Shown here piece after piece: positions 23,689 through 36,320 of a DNA stretch of 64,000 nt. How positions within the stretch are numbered: position 1 is the first letter of the stretch; every line of letters begins with the position of its first letter. This DNA comes from Cytauxzoon felis (taxonomy: Eukaryota > Apicomplexa > Aconoidasida > Piroplasmida > Theileriidae). The translations under genes and the position numbers were made by a program. The notes under the pieces are model-generated. The model did not search any database, was not told the DNA's origin, and worked only from the letters and a program-made list of their open reading frames with translations. Location of the stretch: the NCBI GenBank assembly GCA_020283715.1, contig JAIQCW010000188.1, positions 1 through 64,000 on the forward strand, read 5' to 3'.

Positions 23689-23934
23689 ATTTTCGGCCCA
23701 TTTTTACGATACTTAACAAAAATTTAAACCATTTTAAAACATATATGTTGATTAGCAGAATCATAAATGTCAAAATCCAATATAATCAAAATTCACATCT
23801 ATTGTAAGTTCGAGAAACACACAACTGAAAAAATGTTGTGAATGCACAGCGGAACATGACGGCATAAAAAAACAGAGCAAACAACCCGACTTAAACTAAT
23901 ACATAAATTTAAATAATAATTATTAATAAAAGAT

Positions 23935-24816
23935 CTATTGCCAGTGTCCTCTAGTATCAACAAACGTTCCCCATTCTTCATGACCACCAGCCATAACCTT
24001 CCAGTCTGAATTGGCCCCTTGAACAGCATTAATACTATTCCAATCGGACTCAACTGTAGGGGCAACTGTACCGGCTCTTGTGTGTACGAAATCGTTCTCA
24101 ACTGGAAGTGCGATTGCATCGTTGGAATTCTTCTGTTCAAATTGCTCAGGGTCCCTCCAAAAAAAGGTATCAACAAGTACCTCCCATGGAATCCATCTCT
24201 TTATTTGATCTCTGAGATAAAGAACCTCCCTGGCCAGCAGCCAATACATCAAAGCAATAGATTCCTTTCCCTTGTTATTACAAGGGATAGCAATATCAAC
24301 GTATTGTAAGGGAGAATCAGTATCGCACAATGCAATGACCGGTAAACTAACATATGATGATTCTTTTAGAGATTGAGCATCAGTTCTAGGATCTGTAGCA
24401 ATCAATAAACGAGGTTCAATGAATTTCTGCGTAATCTGGTTCGTTAAAGTACCAGGAATCCAACGACCAGCAATAGGCTGAGATCCTACATAGTGCGAGA
24501 ATTTTAAGACGGCACGACTTCCGTATGGTCTGGCTGACACAACAACAACTTCTTCGGGATTGGCTATTGTTACAATAGCTCTAGCAGCGATCTTCATCTT
24601 TTCCAGAGTATGAGCCAAATTAATCAAATGCACACCCTCATGAGTACGGCTATAAACATATTTTCTCATCTTATTTTCGACATTTTTAGTGCCAATGTGA
24701 ACCTGTAAAGTGCGATAGTATTATAAACAAAAGAAATAACATACCTTTGCGGTCAACATCATACGAATACTATCTTCATCTGGAGATAATTTTGAAGGGG
24801 ATTGCTGTGGCGCCAT
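23935..24816 (-). CDS. RPSA: 40S ribosomal protein SA (uS2)
   Basis: Small-subunit cytosolic ribosomal protein, related to the laminin-receptor precursor. Exon 1 (24816-24745) encodes MAPQQSPSKLSPDED and following; a 42-nt intron (GTATGT...TTACAG) follows, then exon 2 (24702-23935). Total 279 residues, normal for RPSA. Signatures: HIGTKNVENKMRKYVYSR, GVHLINLAHTLEKM, FSHYVGSQPIAGRWIPGT LTNQ and PRLLIATDPRTDAQ, the latter a hallmark of uS2. The C-terminal tail is shorter than in animals but keeps an E/DW-type repeat (SDWKVMAGGHEEWG). Identification is unambiguous. Confidence 0.97.
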
Positions 24817-25233
24817 TGCTGACAAATTAAATATAATGATAATTATAAGATAATGTAATGTATTGGGTTAGATTATTACTATATATAGGTAGATAGGATT
24901 CTATTAATATATATTAATATATTATCTTGGGAATTCTATATTAATAAATCAGTATGAATTTGAATATACTTGTATTATTACCAATGATCATTTTGACCTT
25001 AACCATTGCCCCATCACAAAACCATAGGTGAGAATAACTTACAAGACTATTACATATGGGATATACATTTTTCAAAAGGATTATTTATTTCCATGAGACA
25101 TTATGGTTACTATATTAGTAGGACACAAAATTTAGGACGTTAACTCGAACAACCTAACCATATTAAATCATATAGTCATAGATATCATAAAAAAATCATC
25201 CGATACAATGAAATTATAATAAATAAACTTTAT
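24817..25233. other. Intergenic; possible tiny signal-anchor gene at 24954-25118
   Basis: About 415 bases upstream of RPSA. A plus-strand frame from the ATG at 24954 encodes MNLNILVLLPMIILTLTIA, a hydrophobic leader, then reaches a GTGAGA donor; splicing to the AG near 25074 would add about a dozen residues and stop at 25118. Length is about 37 residues. It could be a small membrane subunit, but the composition is also what AT-rich DNA yields by chance. Nothing else seen. Confidence 0.25.
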
Positions 25234-25573
25234 TTACTTGTTTTTATGGTGATCGCATCTTTTTGTGCTATCACGATTATCGACTTCGTCTAATAAAGTG
25301 GAGCCATAACGATTAATTTGTTAAAATAAACATACCATCCGAACTAGAGTCACGATCACGTTGTTTACCTGTGTATATGCAACAACATTTACTGCTTTTC
25401 TTGTTCATGTGTTCATTATCTATGGCACTTGAGTCCCATGTGACAGTTCTGCTTTCATCCGTATGTCTATTCACAGTTATATCCATTGAAATAGTTGCCT
25501 GTGAAGACCTATTCTCACTACATGTGGGATTGTTTGTAAGATATGTTGTTGTTATAGTTGTTACCATCGTCAA
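25234..25573 (-). CDS. PPP1R11: Protein phosphatase 1 inhibitor-3 (PPP1R11/Ypi1 family)
   Basis: Small, mostly disordered regulator of the PP1 catalytic subunit. Two exons (25573-25336 and 25289-25234) give 97 residues. The diagnostic stretch is RTVTWDSSAIDNEHM followed by NKKSSKCCCIY; family members share a (V/T)xW PP1-docking motif, a DNEHxxxKKSKxCCIF core and a polar tail. Here VTW is in place and the core has a triple cysteine. The tail is rich in Asp, Arg, Lys and His (CDHHKNK at the end), as in inhibitor-3. The start ATG at 25573 is followed by a Thr-rich stretch. Regulation of PP1 in the nucleus is the known role in other organisms and is inferred here. Confidence 0.85.
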
Positions 25574-25857
25574 TAAATGTCAAAAGACGGAATACTCGCG
25601 GACAACTACAGACTTACAACCTAGAAAACTTAGTCATTATACATAAATAATTATAAATGTGAGATATCAGTAAGCGTTTGGTTGTAGAGTATATGGAAAG
25701 GTCTAATTGACAAGCAAGCGCGTACAAATTACTGTACACCTATTACATGTAGCATAATGACTTTAGCCCGTACTATTGAAGATTTACTTATTTTTATACA
25801 TTTAGTTATGGAATAACCACTTGTATCTACAATTAATTCTATTCGTATCATTGAAAA

Positions 25858-26591
25858 ATGTGCGTTATATCTGTACCCAACATATTGTTTGTCAGAGTAC
25901 ATATTAAAAATACCTTATATAGTTCATTAAAATTTGATACTATAAATATTGATCAAAATGCGTATATATTTCTAAAATATGATTTCTACTGGTATATTAA
26001 GAAGATCAAGCGTTTTAAGATCTGGCAAACATCTTTATATAGGTTAGTTACATGTAGATTGTATTATCTACCGACTTAGGTAATTATCGAGATTTTAGTT
26101 TGTTTGAGTTCGCAGCACCTCCAAGGTTACAAGGTGTTATTGTACCAACTGATTATGGAGTTGGTATAAGGAGTGATAGGAGTCCAGAGTGTACATCAGT
26201 ATTTAAGCATACTTCCGATCCATTGGCATATTTAAATGGAGATTATCCATACAGACCTATCGTTACTGTTGATGATATCACTCCAACAGATAAAGTACTC
26301 CGTGGGAGTGGATTACATGGTCCCGAAAGGACCGATATATTGCGTTTGGTATTGTATAATCGATTGAAGGTTAGACAGTTGCAACGCCTGGTTCCCAGTA
26401 AAAAGGAGTCATTTGAAGATCATAAAGTCGTTGTATGTTCATTGTGGTTTACAATTTCTTCTATGCTTGCCCTGAACATAATGTTCCGTTATGGTATGGA
26501 TTTTGGCCTTGTACACGAACATTACCCCTGGACACCTGCTAGAAGCGATGGTACCCGAGGTCCTGGTCCGTTATATTGGATTACTTTATAA
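25858..26591 (+). CDS. Membrane protein of unknown function, probably mitochondrial
   Basis: I do not recognise this gene. The first exon begins at the ATG at 25858 and ends near 26051; a short intron (about 26 nt, GTAGAT...CTTAG, in phase) leads to a second exon running to 26591, for about 235 residues. The second exon encodes a Pro/Gly/Asp-rich segment (FAAPPRLQGVIVPTDYGVG, then SDPLAYLNGDYPYRP) and one hydrophobic helix, VVCSLWFTISSMLALNIMF, close to the C-terminus, followed by HYPWTPARSDGTRGPGP. The conserved-looking short soluble part with one helix resembles divergent respiratory-complex or ATP-synthase subunits of apicomplexans, but that is only an impression. The intron boundary is the weakest point of the model. 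Confidence 0.55.
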
Positions 26592-26645
26592 TTTAATTAA
26601 TTTTAAATTGCTTTGATAATAATTTTGTGTATTTCGTGTGTTGCC

Positions 26646-29542
26646 ATGGGGTCAGGTTGAGTTGTTTGTTGTTATCTCATTTTAATTATCATCTACAATG
26701 TTTTCCTTAATTTCACGCTTAAAAAAAACAGAAAGAGGCTGAGCGCGAAAAACATAGGGTATAACATACTTGAAATATGTTACCACATTGTCATTACAGC
26801 AAAATGAAGAAGCTGCCAAAATATATGCAGAATATGTGAAATCATTTGAGGGTTCATCGGATCCGAATACAACTACATTTATTAGGAGTGATATTTCAGA
26901 TTCGACCAGTAGGTCCTCAAATAAGATCGATAATGAAAGAGCTTCATTGACATTGCTGGTACCTAATATAACCTATTATTTACCATCTTATAGAGTGACG
27001 TTTTTGATCATGATGATTTATGCGATAAAAGTGTATCGGATGCGTATTTATTACAATTGGAAGGAGAATCGTCCACTCATTCAAAGCAACGGGTTCGTCG
27101 TAAAGTTCGTGAGATCGATACATTTATCGAAGGTCCGTTTATACAAGTCACAGGATTAACTATTCGCAGAGATTAAAGAAAAACAGCGCATTTTGAATGA
27201 AAATAAGGTTGTAAAATCCCATTCCTTACCTGTTAACATTGGTTCGTTTTCAAATTGATATTTGATATACATTTGTTAGGCATTGAACACCAAAACGTGG
27301 ACAACTTATCGCAAACTGATGTATGCCCCTAAGATTTAGTATTCAAAATCTTAATATAGTTAGAGAAATATAATTGTGATACTACTGATATATATTTGTC
27401 CAACTTATCGCTTAATGTAAGACAATCATCAAAAAATTTCTTAACATCATAGATAACCGAAGACATTCTACGCCAACAATTTTCAAAATGTGGCACAATT
27501 ACAAGGGTTAAATTAATTAACCGTGATCCGTCTCGATCTACATTGTCTGGGTTCATCTCGTTTTTTGATCATCTTCAAGCTGGTAAATAATATTCATGTA
27601 AAATATAAATCATAGAAAACGCAAAAACTTCGATGGATGGTGCTCACATATTGGGAATACCTTGCAAAATAGCGTATGCTTGCTAAATTATGTCAGTGAA
27701 TTTTCTATCAGATGGGCTAAACAACTTAATACACAAAATTGTGCTGTAGCAGGATACAAGGCATTACTTGATGTATGAAATTTACAACTGACATCATATG
27801 TATTTAGACTGGTCTTACCGTCACTATTCCACTATCTTTACCTAAGCGTCGTGTAATAGATTTAATTGCAAAATATGTTTCAGAGGTTTATTGTAATAGC
27901 ATATGAATAAATCGATTACAGTATGGTCAAGAGTTTGAAAAAATTATTATGAACAAGGAACATCGAACAGGTATATATCATACATCATTATTGCATATGT
28001 TTAGGATTATTTTCGTTTTTATTTGAAAAAATGTCTGTAGAGAGTATATACTACAGGTAATGAGTTTGATTATTGAATACTCATTTAATAGGTGGAGAGT
28101 TTATTCGTTCTTGCAAGGTGATAATCTAAATAGTTGGAGGACAGATCCTTTTAATATAGTTTGTAATGGAATAAAATATAAACCACCACCGGTCGTATCA
28201 TATTCTAATATGAGGTATATATATTGTTGAGATAAATCATTTGATTGTAGGAATGTCATATTTAACATAAACTCCAAGTATGCGATCGATAATTAATAAT
28301 ACTTGATATTAGTATTGTATCGCAAAATGGTAACATACCATTATCAGCTAGCGAACGAATAGAATTAGAGTCGTTACTATCAAACTCATCCCTCTCAAGA
28401 GATGCCGTCTGTCGTGCTATGATGTATATAATTGATCACAGCAATTCCGCCTATGATGTTACAAACACATTTATTTCTTGTATATTAGGTGATAACAACG
28501 ATGTTAATCTAATGGTAATTTTTAATAGTGTCAATTTATCATCAATAGGTTTTTCGATTGTATATTTTATCAGATGTATTGTACAATTCGTCATGCTCAC
28601 ACCAGTTTGCTTGGATATATAGAACATCATTTGAGCGTAGAATACCTGAAATATTCGAACATATAAGAAGAGGTGAGACACTTGAGTCTTTTTGTAACTA
28701 GTTATTCGATAGTTCGAAAACGTATTACCAGCAAAATTGCTAGCCAACAGTTGTTAGACTCTGCGATCAAGATATTGCAAGTATGGAGAAGTTGGATCAT
28801 ATATCCCCAACTCTTTACAAATGTTGGTTACAAAATTATATTGTATCTTTAATTAATTAGGGTCTTGAGGCTATACTATTAGGTGACGATTTTACAACTT
28901 TTCAAACCTTACCAGGTAGGTAACTTTAATTTAGCATATAATAATTTAGAATTTGATACAAATAAGCATCTAATGACCGAAAATGACGGTGTTCCTATTC
29001 CTTTTAATGAATTCTTATCCAAATTACCATTGAAATGGAGAACTACAGCATATGTAACTTTAATTGTACAATAATTATGCTAGAGAATAAATATAGAAAT
29101 ATTTATCGCTGAGCATGAAGGACCTAAAAAATACGTGCCATCACCACGGATTATCAAACGACTGTAATGAACGCGAGCTACTTGTCATGAGCTTAATAAT
29201 TTTTAACAAGTATTGGTCAGACAAAGTGGTTTGTTTGAATAAAAAGGTCACTAAATTACGCAGGATAATGATCAAACGAATAATAGTGAAGATATGGATC
29301 ATTCGGATGTAGAAAACGATGTAAATAATGATACAAGCTTATCACCCGTACACTTAACTACTTTACCTCCGAAGGATGCACTATTAGACAATGCTGTTAA
29401 CCCTTCTGGGATTGCTTTAAGGTATGAAAGCGACGTCGACTCTAATATGGATGAAGATACAAGCTCGGATAAAGTGCATAGAAAATTACAGGAATCCGAT
29501 GGAACATTAACAGAAGAAGACATAGATGATATGTTTGCATAA
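26646..29542 (+). CDS. U2SURP: U2 snRNP-associated SR140-like splicing factor (RRM + SURP-type + CID)
   Basis: Multi-exon gene; each exon is short and out of frame with the next, so the family only shows after joining. The N-terminal part reads EEAAKIYAEYVKSFEG and later RVRRKVREIDTFIEEIKEK. An RRM spans about 27390-27580: TDIYLSNLSLN, a 34-nt intron, then ITEDILRQQFSKCGTI and SGFISFFD. Near 28050-28200 comes YYRWRVYSFLQGDNLNSWRT and GIKYKPPP, the SURP-linker pattern of SR140. At 28400-28900 MMYIIDHSNSAYDV, LLSDVLYNSS-like and ILQVWRSWIIYP segments form the CTD-interacting domain. The tail is acidic, ending EEDIDDMFA. The start at 26646 (ATGGGGTCAG then an intron) is tentative. SR140 acts with U2 snRNP in branch-site recognition. 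Confidence 0.8.
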
Positions 29543-29568
29543 TGGAATAATTTAATAGATTATTTAAT

Positions 29569-30063
29569 TTATTGTCCTTGTGCATTTAGAATGTAAGTAA
29601 GACCACATCTACCACAATAAGAACGATTATGATGTGATCCCATGAAGACACCGCTGCCGCATGATTCTGCGGGGCATTCTTTCAATAGTTTGATTACTTT
29701 GTCACCCTCTACCTTATAAAATTTGAGAACAGCGAGCTTCACTTTTCTCTTCTTGTGCTTAATTTTCTTTGGTGTAGTGTATTGTTTTTTTTTGCGTTTC
29801 TTGGCACCACCGCATAGGTCTGCATGTTGTGAAAGTGATATATATTCTTCGCCGTTCAATAAATCTAACAAATAACAATCGTCATCAGCTTCAGTTAGGC
29901 CTGTCCAAAGGGAATACAACTCATGTACATCAGATCCATATCTAGCGGACAACTTGGTCTTTAAGTCCTTTACAGTTTCACCGGTAAATATACTGAAAAC
30001 GGCAATCTGGCCGTTGAGTAGCCTTATAATTGCCTGACCTGATGACGTGGTTACATTTTCCAT
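29569..30063 (-). CDS. RPS27A: Ubiquitin-like/40S ribosomal protein S27a (eS31) fusion with divergent ubiquitin-like domain
   Basis: Single exon, 164 residues. The C-terminal 75 residues are eS31: Lys-rich entry [37 protein letters not shown], then the C4 zinc site built from CPAESCG and YCGRCGLTY. The N-terminal 85 residues occupy the ubiquitin position but are not ubiquitin: [21 protein letters not shown] and [12 protein letters not shown] keep the beta-grasp pattern (leading strand, TGxTVxDLK) and a terminal Gly-Gly before the ribosomal part, while most ubiquitin surface residues are lost. Cleavage after Gly-Gly is possible but the released peptide could not be ordinary ubiquitin. Its stop lies 26 bases from the convergent SR140 stop. 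Confidence 0.9.
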   Translation of the reverse strand: MENVTTSSGQAIIRLLNGQIAVFSIFTGETVKDLKTKLSARYGSDVHELYSLWTGLTEADDDCYLLDLLNGEEYISLSQHADLCGGAKKRKKKQYTTPKKIKHKKRKVKLAVLKFYKVEGDKVIKLLKECPAESCGSGVFMGSHHNRSYCGRCGLTYILNAQGQ

Positions 30064-30814
30064 TTTCTTAAATAAATAATTAAATAATAAGCTATTTAAT
30101 TAGCTGAAGCAGATTGGTTATTGAAAACGTGCTTCCAATCTATAACCGTAACAATCGATTGGAGACTAAATAACTTAAGATAAAACAGAGTTAATACAAC
30201 AAATTACCGTATATAAGCTTGAAGTAGAAGTTCAAATATCTTTTAACAAAAATAAAAATTACTACTTAGTGTTAAATATATCAACAGCTTAATGATACTG
30301 GAAGGCAGCCCCGTAAAGATTGTTGGGTACTGTTTGGTTGTAAGTATAACTATGAAGTTCACATCACGTAAATGCCCGTTTTTAATAGATAACATAATTT
30401 ATACATAAACCTTTAGTAATAGCCACTAGTATGGATTGCTATAATTTTTGTTTTATGTAATATTAGGCCACAATTTATTATGCTTATCAAAATTACTGGT
30501 ATTTACTTATTTAGGTGCTTTTTATAAGACTCTTTAAACTACTTAAAGGATTTTTATAATTATTATTTCATCGCTAAACTACATCCATATTATCCTTCTC
30601 ATATAGAAATATATTATGTATGTGGATACTATAAACGTAATTATGAACTCATATACCTATCTACCTATTTTTCAATATTTCATTTATTTTTATTAAAACT
30701 TAAATTTATTAATACAATGTTAATTATATATAATTTATAACACGTCTAAACCGGACTTTGAATCTTATCTTGTATATGGTTTTATTATTACCTCCTAAGT
30801 ATCTTCTTTACAAA
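30064..30814. other. Intergenic, divergent promoter region
   Basis: 750 very AT-rich bases between the divergent S27a and WBP4 genes, one of the longer gaps in the window. No open frame of note on either strand, no RNA gene and no repeat recognised. Confidence 0.5.
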
Positions 30815-32189
30815 ATGACTGATCGCTGGGTCTCATCGAAGAAACACTATTGCGAAGTTTGTAGATGCTGGGTCGCAGGGAGTAGATTGGTATGTTTAAT
30901 TTTCCCCTATTTCAAGCCTTTACTTTAGAACATAAAAAATCATGAATCCAGTGCTCGTCATGTATCAGCTTTAAGAAACAAAATGATTGAATCGCATAAA
31001 AAGCAATTAGAAGATCAGAAACAGGAGGAGTTTGAACGCTGTGAAGTGGATAGATTGAATAATATAACATTAGACACTCCCATTCCCCTATCTCGTTTGT
31101 CAAGATTTAATCCGCTTCTACAAAATTTTACGCATGTACCATTAAAAAATCATGCAAATGATTTAGAAATTGAAAAGGATAGAATATTACAATCCATTAA
31201 CAGTGTATTGTCTGGTAATAGTACCAAAGATGGAGACCAATTAAAACAACCTAACTCTAGTAAGTTTTATTCCATTTATAGTTTTTAGTTTTCAGGGTGG
31301 ATTTCAACTATTGATCAGAGCACCGGCACTTTGATTTATTACGATAAACATACTGGTTATAGAACAAAAATTCGGCCAAAAGGTTTTGACGGCAAATTAA
31401 CTGTCTCTTCTAACTCATTAATTTCAGGTTCGATCATTAGATATAAGAAATAATACCATTATAGATTGGACACTTAAGTATGATCCACTAAGAAAATGCC
31501 AATATTATCACAATAATTTGACAGGCGAACTTAGGTGGTTATCCGATGATCCTACACTGCCTAAATTGTCAATTGTAAAGCCGAAATCAGTAGAAAATGA
31601 TTTGTTTTTAGATACCAATGAATATTTAAGGTTAGACCCTGAAGAAGATGAGAGCTTATCTGTTAAACACGCTGATATTATGGTAAAAATAGAGGGAGAT
31701 TTAAGAGTCAAACATGACCCGCATGGCATCCAAACACATAATGCAGATAACTATTCAAACGCAATGAACATAGGCTATGTGACATCTATGCCAAGTGATG
31801 CTGATGCATTGTCTGGTGATGCATTACGAGGGTCCGATAAACTGGAAAATGAACCTGAAATTGGCCGATGGGAAACTGTTAATCCGCAAGAGAGTGCCTT
31901 TTCACATTATATTGAGTCGATTGAGCCATACATTAAACAACACAAGCATATAAATGGTATTTTTTTAGTATAATTACCACATAACATTGTAGAATCGGAT
32001 ACTTTAATTTCTAGCAAGGAATTCACATATAAAGATCCACTGTTGAATGATGATGATTTTGGACTTGTTGATAAGCCAATTTATAATAATATTGTAAGTT
32101 GGAATTTAATTATGTATACACGCTAATAGACACCGTCCAATGGTGAATCGGTGGGATTTCTAAGACGGAAAGTACCGAAAAAAAAGTAG
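30815..32189 (+). CDS. WBP4: WBP4/FBP21-like spliceosomal protein (matrin-type zinc finger, two WW domains)
   Basis: Component of early/B-complex spliceosomes that bridges proline-rich partners. Six exons (30815-30889, 30929-31259, 31296-31427, 31465-31956, 31993-32093, 32130-32189) sum to 397 codons in phase. Exon 1 and 2 encode a U1-type zinc finger: HYCEVCRCWVAGSRL then NIKNHESSARHVSAL, with the CxxC and HxxxxxH pairs. WW1 is RWISTIDQSTGTLIYYDKHT and WW2 is WTLKYDPLRKCQYYHN followed by LTGELRWLSDDP; in both the second Trp of the domain is replaced or lost (positions read K/W), so ligand binding may differ. The C-terminus is short and basic: FLRRKVPKKK, as in the family. Order and spacing match WBP4. 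Confidence 0.85.
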
Positions 32190-32378
32190 TAGATATCACT
32201 GTATCAATTCCACAGTTTTTATAAAATAAAACATAGTTATTTGAAATGAAGATTAATGTAATACTCATAATTATTTGTGGGTATTGTTGATGACTACAAA
32301 CAGGGTTACAGAAATTTACTTTAATGATTAAATATAGAATATTTTATGTTATAACAATAATTAAATGATGTGATATAT

Positions 32379-34233
32379 ATGTATAAGATTGCAAATTCAT
32401 TAACAAAGTTTCGATTTATTGGTCCCAGAAGTCGTTTAGGGTCCAGACCTGATCTTTTACATGATAATGTCATTTCGAAGCTTGTATATTTTGAAAATAA
32501 TAAAAAAAACATTATTTTGGAGGTAAATATTATGAAATCCTGAATCTATCAACTTAATTTTACCATGCTTTTTTTTATTCAATTCGTTTAGGTATCGAGG
32601 CAAAATCTGCCATCGAATTCTTGAACATTCATTTAAAATGCTTGAATCCACGGAAATTATTGTCTTATTTATGGGTTTTGACTGAAACTAGATATTTTGA
32701 TGAGTTGGCGTTATTTAACATATACAATTCTATCAATATTAAACTTTTGTATTTTGCACCAGTCCAGATTTTACAGCTTTTGAAACTCATAAAATTATCT
32801 CTTATACTCACAACTTCTAGTAAGATTAGTACTCTATCAATGTCCAAATATGGAGACTTCTCTTGGATGAATACCCCGTTATTGTCTGTACGCAACATAC
32901 AATGGAACATTGTATCTAGAATACTATGCAACTATCAAACGTTTTTTAATCAGGTAACTCATACTGATGAGTCCTTTCATCAACATAAGATACGAATGAA
33001 ATGTATACAGTTACTTCTTAGACTGGGTTCAACTGACCACAGTTGGGGATTGATTCATTCAATTTGCAACGAGGGTCTGGAAAAATTGCTGGATTTTTTC
33101 TATTTAGACGGGCAAAAATCATTATCAAATGAAGCATTGATTTATTTAAACATAATCTCTGATTCATTGTCCATGAAATTGATCGACGACTCCATTAAAG
33201 CATTAGATCATATCGGATCATACATCAATCATAATGACATTATTAAACATATGTTACCTAATATATCTAGTGCACATGATGATATGAAAGCGGCATATGG
33301 TAGAGGGGATGTACAAATTTTGAAATTTATTATTGATTTCTTGTTAAATCTCTACGAAGACTGTGGTTCAAGAAATTTTATTGTAAACGAATTAAAACAC
33401 TGTATTTATAATATTGATGCCACTATTATCAAACTTCAAACTATAGGTGAATTGTTTTCCCCTGAAATTTTACGGGAAAATGATTATATTAGGTATGATT
33501 TTTTATAACATATTCATACGATTTAGTTTTAAATTTAAAATATTGAATCTTACGAGATTATTGTTGGTATATCGCACATCTCCCGATAATGAATTCCTAA
33601 AATCCATTATAAATGGTAAAACTAAGTTTTTAAGGTAAATTCCATGGATATATGTATAGAATTTACTTACAGCAAAATGCCTACATATATGAGAAGTCTT
33701 GATCCAAAAGCACTTTCTCTAGCATTATCTATGATGATTGACTATTGTACATTATATTCTGACGCTTGTTATGTGAAATACGATGTTGAAGAAAATACTA
33801 AAGGTGTGTAATATTACATTTTAATTCTTATTATAGAAATTGCAACCTATTTCATCACTACAGCTTATCGTATGTTTTCTGATAACTATAAATCATTATC
33901 AAGCCTGGATGTATTCATTGTACGTTTATTTTGGTAAACATATACTTTTATTTGTAGAATATTAATGGTTGCTATCAAAACTTTGATTACTTTCACCATA
34001 CATCATCAAGGATCCTGATTAATTATGCTTTAAATAAGTTACCAATCACAATTTTGGATTCAATAATTCAATTGTTCTTACTTAGCTTGAATTTGCCACA
34101 CAATTTGATATCAGCTAATAACATAAACAATAGGAAACTATTTGGAATAGTATATGTTCAGAGCGAGAGTATGGTTCACCTACTAAAGACCAAAAGTCTC
34201 ACATCCTGTTTCGCATCCATGTTAATAACTTAA
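32379..34233 (+). CDS. Unknown helical protein with organelle-type N-terminus
   Basis: Six exons (32379-32522, 32600-33492, 33527-33634, 33673-33803, 33837-33919, 33958-34233) join in phase to 545 codons (544 residues). The N-terminus MYKIANSLTKFRFIGPRSR is basic, hydroxylated and free of acidic residues, which fits a mitochondrial presequence. The rest is alpha-helical with Leu-rich repeats of about 35 residues (ILRENDY, FLLNLYEDCGSRNFIVNEL and similar), recalling the organellar RNA-binding helical-repeat proteins common in apicomplexans (RAP/FASTK or OPR type), but I see no RAP domain at the C-terminus. The second exon's acceptor is uncertain between two AG sites; only one keeps the frame. 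Function unknown. Confidence 0.7.
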
Positions 34234-34489
34234 TTTGAGTTGATATCAAATAACTAATGTATCATGTATATACAAATCGATCATAGTATATACATGTTAT
34301 TTATATCGAGAAATTAACTATCTGGACAAATTTATTCTCTTGTATTACGTGATTATTGAATTACAACTATAAATTGATGTATAATATATAGTATATGCCG
34401 TCAATACAATTTAGTAATTAACTAGGGAAACTGTGAAAATTATTATACTTATATATGTAACATTGCGGTTTTTTAAAGTTTAAGGGTTG

Positions 34490-35496
34490 TATTCCTTTAT
34501 TTTATTACTAAGGTATTCTAATGCAAGTTCGTTTGGAAACAATGATAAAGCATAGGCGAATACTAAAGCAATATGAATTACAAACTACTTGCTTACCATA
34601 CAAATTTTCCGATATTAAAGATCCATTGCGTCTGGAGTAGTCAATAAGGGTCTGATTTATTAAAATTAAAAGTATAAAATACTGACCTTCAGCAAGTTCG
34701 AGACAGGAAACATATGGGATACGATATCTTCCGTAGGATCTAAACTTTGTTTTGGATTTTCGTTTACATCACTGTCAAGATCGATCTATATTTTGATCTT
34801 TATTAATAAATGAAGATACCAATATTGTAGCCAGGAATGTGTTGTCATTACACAAGGCAGATGTAGGAAGATATATACTATTATCAATAATGAATCCTGT
34901 ATATCCTGCAAATTGAAATATTAATGGGAAGTTGATCAAACCAGTTTCCTCTCTCAATTCACGTAAAGCGCAATCATGGACAGACTCTCCTGAATCACAT
35001 ATCCCGCCCGGAAACTCCAACATATAATTATTAACTGACGCTCTATATTGCTCTACGACCGAAAGATAGACGACATACTTAGAGATTTTCTTATCTACAA
35101 TTATTATATTGTAAATATTATTTCAAACCTAGCCTGTATCCAAAAGCTATTGATGTAGCAGAGTGGTAATTTTGATGAGGGTTAGTTGATCTTCTGCTAA
35201 ATACATCGTAATATTTCAGGTTATTTCCTAAATTCAAAGGAAAACCCCGTTCATCCGACTCTTCGTATGAGACAGTATCACATAAATCTGAAATAAACTT
35301 TAACTTAGTTAAGATACATATTACCGTCATTGTTTTGATCTGTATTCAAAGAACATCTATCATTATAAATAATCCTTTCTAGCTTTATCCATGGAGATTT
35401 ACTAATATCAAACCTTTTGATAATATTAATAGTTTTTTTTTCGGACATAATAAACTCTATATCACCTGTCAAAACTATGATAGAAGTCTCAATCAA
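34490..35496 (-). CDS. Nudix hydrolase (NUDT14/ADP-sugar pyrophosphatase-like)
   Basis: Hydrolyses a nucleoside diphosphate linked to a sugar or other group. Exons begin at 35496 (to 35325), then 35287-35129, 35094-34820, 34785-34687 and two short 3' exons ending at 34490. The Nudix box is complete: GGICDSGESVHDC followed by ALRELREETGL, matching GX5EX7REUXEEXGU with all catalytic Glu and Arg present. The residues just before it, VEQYRASVNNYMLEFPGG, match the UDP-glucose/ADP-ribose pyrophosphatase group, where a substrate-binding strand ends in LExPxG. Substrate is not predictable from the sequence. A second Met 47 bases into the frame (MSEKKT) may be the true start. Confidence 0.85.
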
Positions 35497-36320
35497 AATA
35501 TTTATTACAAAACCCTATATTTTAGAACAGTGACTTTAAATAAAACATATATCATAACATATATTATATGAAGAGTTATTTATTGCTATTAAAGAAATTT
35601 GATGCAATTCCCCATAATAAAAATAGACAGTTGATTAAATAAAACATAGGACTGAAGGTGATAAATCTAAACTAATGACTATAACCATATGAAGGTACGG
35701 ATTGCATTTGAATTATTTGTTAATTGTTAGGTATTCTAATAGATTCCAATTTGGAAATAAACTTGGATCATATTGTGTTTTCAACATATTAATAAATGGC
35801 AAGTATTATCAAAACATACAAAAATTAAACAACGTATTATTATTCTAATTTAAATTACTGTACCATCTACGGATAATTTAACAAAAATTAATGAGCATTA
35901 TATTTATTTACAACTATATGCTTCCTTGCACATGTCACTTACACATTTTGATTATCACGTTTAGTGAGTTTATTTAGGATGTAATTTATGCTAAATATCC
36001 TCCTATTATTCGGTTGATTTATATCAACATCCATAATAGTTCCCGCTTACCACCAGCCGTGCGTTTGCAACTTCGTCACCTGTTTTTTGATAAAAAATAT
36101 TAGGAACGTTTTTTAATTTTTAGTTGTATTTCTACGTTCTCTAATTATATTATTGAGGATTAAACTTTTACTGTGCTCAAATAGCGGTAGGCCATCTCAT
36201 GAACATCCAACGTACATCCAATTATCTGTTATTAATAATGAATTCGTGATAATTTAGTGAATATATTCAATACATTTGTTTTTTATTAATGTTCTCTTTT
36301 AATGTGCATTTAATTGTAGG
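35497..36320. other. Intergenic, divergent promoter region
   Basis: 824 AT-rich bases between the divergent Nudix and Sac3 genes. Only short frames on both strands; no tRNA, repeat or recognisable signal seen. It must hold the Sac3 promoter. Confidence 0.5.

Noticed and set aside
27329..27556. 75-codon minus-strand open frame (MNPDNVDRDG...)
   Set aside because: It is antisense to the RRM of the SR140-like gene. The plus strand gives a better RRM (TDIYLSNLSLN, ITEDILRQQFSKCG) across an intron, so the minus frame is a shadow.
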